Shown piece after piece: positions 43,600 to 46,652 of a DNA stretch of 46,652 nucleotides. Source of the stretch: Bacilli bacterium (lineage in GTDB: Bacteria; Bacillota_I; Bacilli_A; Izemoplasmatales; Hujiaoplasmataceae); assembly GCA_016935815.1 (NCBI GenBank), contig JAFGQH010000044.1, positions 1-46,652 on the forward strand. The letters are read 5' to 3'. The position numbers were made by a program, and so were the translations under genes. The stretch's first letter is position 1, and each line of letters opens with the position of its first letter. The notes below the pieces were generated by a model that was given only the letters and a program-made list of their open reading frames with translations, was not told where the DNA came from and did not search any database.

Positions 43600-44677
43600 A
43601 CGTGATCTTATCATTGTCGGCGGGGGACCGGCTGGACTGTCCGCAGCAAAAGTAGCTCTTGAATCCGGATGTTCTGTCACTCTGATTGAACGAGCCAACG
43701 ATCTCGGTGGACAACTCGTCAAACAGACTCATAAATTCTTTGGTTCTAAATCCGAATATGCAAAAACAAGAGGAATCGATATCGCAACGATATTGATCCA
43801 CGATTTAGAACCTTATCAAGATCGTTTGGAGATTTTGACCAACGCTACTGTTGTAGCGATGTATCCTGATTATGTGTTATCTGTCTATTCTGGACATGAT
43901 TATATAAAATTCAAGGCGAATGCCATCATTATAGCCACAGGTGCTTCAGAGAAGTTTCTGGTTTTTGAAAATAATGATATCCCGGGGATCTATGGTGCCG
44001 GAGCGATTCAAACTTTGATGAATCAATACGGAATCATGCCGGGGCGAGATGTCGTTATGGTAGGAAGCGGAAACATCGGACTGATCGTCAGTTATCAATT
44101 GATTCAGGCAGGTGTAAACGTCAAAGCTGTTCTCGAAGCGGCCGATCATATCGGCGGCTATTTGGTACACGCTTCCAAGCTGGTAAGACTCGGGGTTCCG
44201 ATTCTAACGAATACCACTGTGAAACGTGCACATGGGACGACAAAACTGGAAAAAGTCGATACCATTCAACTGGATAATCATTGGAAAGAGATAGAAGGAA
44301 GCGAAGAAACCATCGAATGCGATGCATTGTGTATCTCAGTTGGTTTGTCACCGCTTCATCAATTGTTGTCTATGGCAGGCGTCGAAATGATATATATCAA
44401 TGAACTCGGAGGAATGATTCCGAAGAAAGACGAAGACTACGAGACTTCGATGCCACATGTTTATGCTTGTGGAGATGTTACGGGAATCGAAGAAGCATCC
44501 AGCGCCATGGTCGAAGGAAAAATCGCTGGTCTGATGGCAGCGGCATCGCTTGGAAAACCACATCCTGAATTTGACAGTCGCAAAGAAGAATATTTCCATC
44601 AGCTTACCAATCTAAGACAAGGACCATGTGGAATCAAAATCCGCAAGGGCTTAGAGCAGGCAGGTGAGATGATATGA
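43592..44677 (+). CDS. NAD(P)/FAD oxidoreductase subunit, HcnB / alpha-subunit-like
   Basis: This 361 aa flavoprotein has FAD-binding IIVGGGPAGLSAAKVALESG at the N-terminus and a second Rossmann motif VVMVGSGNIGLIVSYQL near the middle. The ending MPHVYACGDVTGIEEASSAMVEGKIAG closes the FAD site. It matches the alpha subunit of HcnB / LhpB-type dehydrogenases without the fused 2Fe-2S or BFD domains, which are separate genes here. It overlaps both neighbours (8 bp and 4 bp). The electron acceptor may be NAD, ferredoxin or a quinone. Confidence 0.88.
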   Translation: MRERDLIIVGGGPAGLSAAKVALESGCSVTLIERANDLGGQLVKQTHKFFGSKSEYAKTRGIDIATILIHDLEPYQDRLEILTNATVVAMYPDYVLSVYSGHDYIKFKANAIIIATGASEKFLVFENNDIPGIYGAGAIQTLMNQYGIMPGRDVVMVGSGNIGLIVSYQLIQAGVNVKAVLEAADHIGGYLVHASKLVRLGVPILTNTTVKRAHGTTKLEKVDTIQLDNHWKEIEGSEETIECDALCISVGLSPLHQLLSMAGVEMIYINELGGMIPKKDEDYETSMPHVYACGDVTGIEEASSAMVEGKIAGLMAAASLGKPHPEFDSRKEEYFHQLTNLRQGPCGIKIRKGLEQAGEMI

Positions 44678-45153
44678 TTCAAAAATTCGGTTATGCGGAT
44701 ACAGAATTGGTCAAGACCAAATTTCCAAATGAGGATATTTTAGTCCGTCCAAAAGCAATCATAGAATGCTATCAAGAAATCCCTTGCAATCCATGTGAGA
44801 CAAGTTGTCCTTTCAATGCCATTATGATCGGATCTGACATCAATCATCAGCCTGTGATTGATTATAACTTATGCACAGGTTGTGGAGCATGCGTATATTC
44901 TTGCCCGGGACTTGCTATCATGGTTGCTCAATTGAAACAAGACAGAGCTTACTTCAAAGTGCCGTATGAACTTCTTCCTGTACCAAAAAAAGGTGATATT
45001 TGGCACGCAATCAACCGTCAAGGAGAAGTCCTATGTGATGCGAAGATTGAATCCGTCTTGCAAAATAGCAAGACCGATCGTACAGTGGTGATCACCGCTT
45101 CCGTCCCGAAACAGTATTTATTTGATTTTATTACCGTGAGGAATAAAGTATGA
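44674..45153 (+). CDS. 2[4Fe-4S] ferredoxin-like subunit
   Basis: This 159 aa protein has eight cysteines for two 4Fe-4S clusters: Cys 32, 38, 41 and 45 (CNPCETSCP region) and Cys 67, 70, 73 and 77 (CTGCGACVYSCP). Flanking regions are unlike simple ferredoxins, suggesting a dedicated electron-transfer subunit of the dehydrogenase. The N-terminus carries a spaced Cys 32 instead of the usual CxxC, giving a wider first cluster motif. It overlaps the previous and next genes by 4 bp each (ATGA). Confidence 0.85.
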   Translation: MIQKFGYADTELVKTKFPNEDILVRPKAIIECYQEIPCNPCETSCPFNAIMIGSDINHQPVIDYNLCTGCGACVYSCPGLAIMVAQLKQDRAYFKVPYELLPVPKKGDIWHAINRQGEVLCDAKIESVLQNSKTDRTVVITASVPKQYLFDFITVRNKV

Positions 45154-45425
45154 GCGATAAAGACAAAATCATCTGTCGTTGCGAAGATGTAACTTTAGAA
45201 GAACTCAAAGATTGTTTTAAGGCTGGATATACAACCTTTGAAGAGATCAAACGAATCTTACGCATCGGTATGGGTCCTTGTCAAGGACAGACCTGTGCGA
45301 ACTTGATTCAAAGAGAGATCGCAATCTATTTGAAACAACCGGTAGAATCCATTCCAACCCAAAAAACAAGACCTCTTACTAGTGGTGTCATTCTAAAAGA
45401 TATTGCGGAGTCTCATGATGAATAA
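45150..45425 (+). CDS. BFD-like [2Fe-2S]-binding subunit
   Basis: This 91 aa protein has Cys 9, Cys 11, Cys 44 and Cys 49 in CRC...GPCQGQTC, the four ligands of the bacterioferritin-associated-ferredoxin-like domain. In HcnB/sarcosine oxidase-type alpha subunits this domain is often fused to the C-terminus; here it is a separate gene. It overlaps the ferredoxin gene by 4 bp and the DAO gene by 8 bp. Confidence 0.88.
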   Translation: MSDKDKIICRCEDVTLEELKDCFKAGYTTFEEIKRILRIGMGPCQGQTCANLIQREIAIYLKQPVESIPTQKTRPLTSGVILKDIAESHDE

Positions 45426-46566
45426 GGCAAGCATTGTCATCATCGGAGCTGGTATCAGCGGTTTGTCGACCGCATACAATCTGGCTAAAAACGGGATGAA
45501 AGACATCGTAGTCATCGACAAACAGTATTTAAACAGTGGCTCCACAGGTCGCTGTGGAGCTGGTGTAAGGCAACAATGGGGAACCAAATTGAATTGCATC
45601 TTAGCGAAACGTTCGATTGAATTCTTCTCAACCGCAAAAGAAGAACTTGGATATGAGAAAGACATCGAATTCAAACAAGAAGGGTATTTGATTTTATCCA
45701 CATCAAAAGAGGAAGACCAAATCTTTGCGAAGAATGTGAAACTGCAAAATTCGCTTGGGATTCCATCCAGACAACTCTCCGTTGATGAAGCTTTGGAGAT
45801 TGTCCCGCATTTGAATCCGAAGTCCTTTACGAGCGCTACTTTCTGCAAGACGGACGGACACGTAAATCCATTCTTGATGAGTGAAGCGTATTATCTGGCT
45901 GCCAAGCGCCTTGGCGTCAAATTCTATTTCTTTGAAGAAGTCAAAGAGATTGTTGTAAATGACAAACAAATCCAAAAAGTGATTACCGATAAACAAGAGA
46001 TTATGACCGATAAGGTTCTAGACGCGGCTGGAGGGTATGCAAAAGAAGTCGGACTCCTTGCGGGAATCGATATTCCGGTCTACTCTGAAAATCATGAGAT
46101 CCTAGTCACCGAACCAGCAAAGCCGATGCAAGGACCGATGGTCATGAGTTTTTCAAAAAACATCTATTGCCAACAAGTACCTCATGGGTCGTTTCTGATG
46201 GGACGGGGAAATCCGGATGCACCTCATTCGCATGATATCTCCTCGAGTTGGAAATTCTTGGATGAAATGGCGAAAACCGTCAATCACATATTGCCGGAAG
46301 TCGCCAAATTGCGCGTCATCCGAACTTGGGGTGGTTCCTACAATCTAAGTCCGGACCATCAACCAATCATCAGTGATACCGAAGAACTACCAGGATTTTA
46401 CATTGCCTGCGGATATTCCGGACACGGGTTTATGTTCGCGCCGATCACGGGGCTCTTACTCAGTCAAATGATTTTGAAACAACCATTGGAAGCATATGCA
46501 AAAGAATTGCATATCGACCGATTTAAAAACAATACAACGACCGATTTTGAACATTCGGTTGTATAA
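45418..46566 (+). CDS. FAD-dependent DAO-family dehydrogenase subunit, HcnC / beta-subunit-like
   Basis: This 382 aa catalytic flavoprotein of the DAO superfamily (glycine/sarcosine/proline/D-amino acid oxidases) has FAD motif IVIIGAGISGLSTAYNLAKNG, then GSTGRCGAGVRQQWG and the typical C-terminal GFYIACGYSGHGFMFAPITG. It would oxidise an amine or imino acid and pass electrons to the iron-sulfur subunits. Candidate substrates are proline, hydroxyproline, sarcosine and glycine. ATG 45418 or 45415 are both possible, after CGGAG at 45406-45410. It is the last gene of the operon. Confidence 0.9.
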   Translation: MNKASIVIIGAGISGLSTAYNLAKNGMKDIVVIDKQYLNSGSTGRCGAGVRQQWGTKLNCILAKRSIEFFSTAKEELGYEKDIEFKQEGYLILSTSKEEDQIFAKNVKLQNSLGIPSRQLSVDEALEIVPHLNPKSFTSATFCKTDGHVNPFLMSEAYYLAAKRLGVKFYFFEEVKEIVVNDKQIQKVITDKQEIMTDKVLDAAGGYAKEVGLLAGIDIPVYSENHEILVTEPAKPMQGPMVMSFSKNIYCQQVPHGSFLMGRGNPDAPHSHDISSSWKFLDEMAKTVNHILPEVAKLRVIRTWGGSYNLSPDHQPIISDTEELPGFYIACGYSGHGFMFAPITGLLLSQMILKQPLEAYAKELHIDRFKNNTTTDFEHSVV

Positions 46567-46652
46567 AGAAAGCCAACTATTAAAAAGTCAAGAGATTAAT
46601 ATCGAAATATAATGGATTAGAAATAGGCAAAGCAAAAAAACGAGACAGAATC
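46567..46652. other. window end, no gene
   Basis: A TATAAT at 46608-46613 may be the start of a promoter for a gene beyond the window. No terminator is seen. Confidence 0.3.

Noticed and set aside
1-46652. Mycoplasma genetic code (TGA as Trp)
   Set aside because: TGA acts as a stop at the correct ends of several conserved genes, and conserved Trp positions use TGG.

Overview
The window reads as a low-GC Gram-positive or Mollicute-type chromosome that uses the standard genetic code: TGG is used for Trp and many genes stop cleanly at TGA (for example 1476-1478 and 20747-20749). Lipoproteins with Thr-rich linkers, T-box leaders, A/T-rich consensus promoters and an iron-only-hydrogenase-type regulator suggest an anaerobic Acholeplasma/Izemoplasma-like or Erysipelotrichia-like organism. 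That placement is inference. There are no tRNA, rRNA, CRISPR or insertion-sequence signals.

Region 1 (1-12530) is housekeeping and accessory. It holds a CrtI-like FAD oxidoreductase with a TetR regulator, an XRE regulator, several membrane proteins, a TM1266-like small regulator, a hemolysin III homologue and a BspA-type leucine-rich-repeat lipoprotein. It also holds a T-box-controlled polar amino acid ABC transporter (the specifier looks like Arg CGU), a DsbA/FrnE thiol oxidoreductase and a small FMN-binding membrane protein.

Region 2 (12570-36615) is a co-directional 24 kb beta-glucan (laminarin-type) utilisation locus of 14 genes behind one promoter. The promoter carries a cre-like element and two LacI-type operators. 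Outside the cell the locus provides a GH16-FN3-CBM6 laminarinase lipoprotein, a multi-CBM capture lipoprotein and a solute-binding lipoprotein. In the membrane it provides a tethered CBM-like/solute-binding fusion, two permease pairs, an NHL-TPR-Yip1 protein and a DUF5696 protein. In the cytoplasm it provides a GH30, a GH94/GH149/GH161-type phosphorylase, a GH5 exo-glucanase-like enzyme, a second leaderless GH16 and a LacI regulator. No ATPase is encoded, so a shared MsmX-type ATPase is expected. The most novel part is the recurring but uncharacterised group of tethered binding protein, permeases, Yip1 protein and DUF5696 protein.

Region 3 (36640-43220) contains T-box-serS, alr, a GNAT enzyme, and pdxST (PLP synthase) divergent from pdxR, with a 15-bp palindrome between them. 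The PLP-dependent alanine racemase lies near the PLP synthase genes.

Region 4 (43233-46566) is a tightly overlapping five-gene operon for a split flavin/iron-sulfur dehydrogenase of the HcnABC / hydroxyproline dehydrogenase / sarcosine oxidase / dye-linked proline dehydrogenase type.
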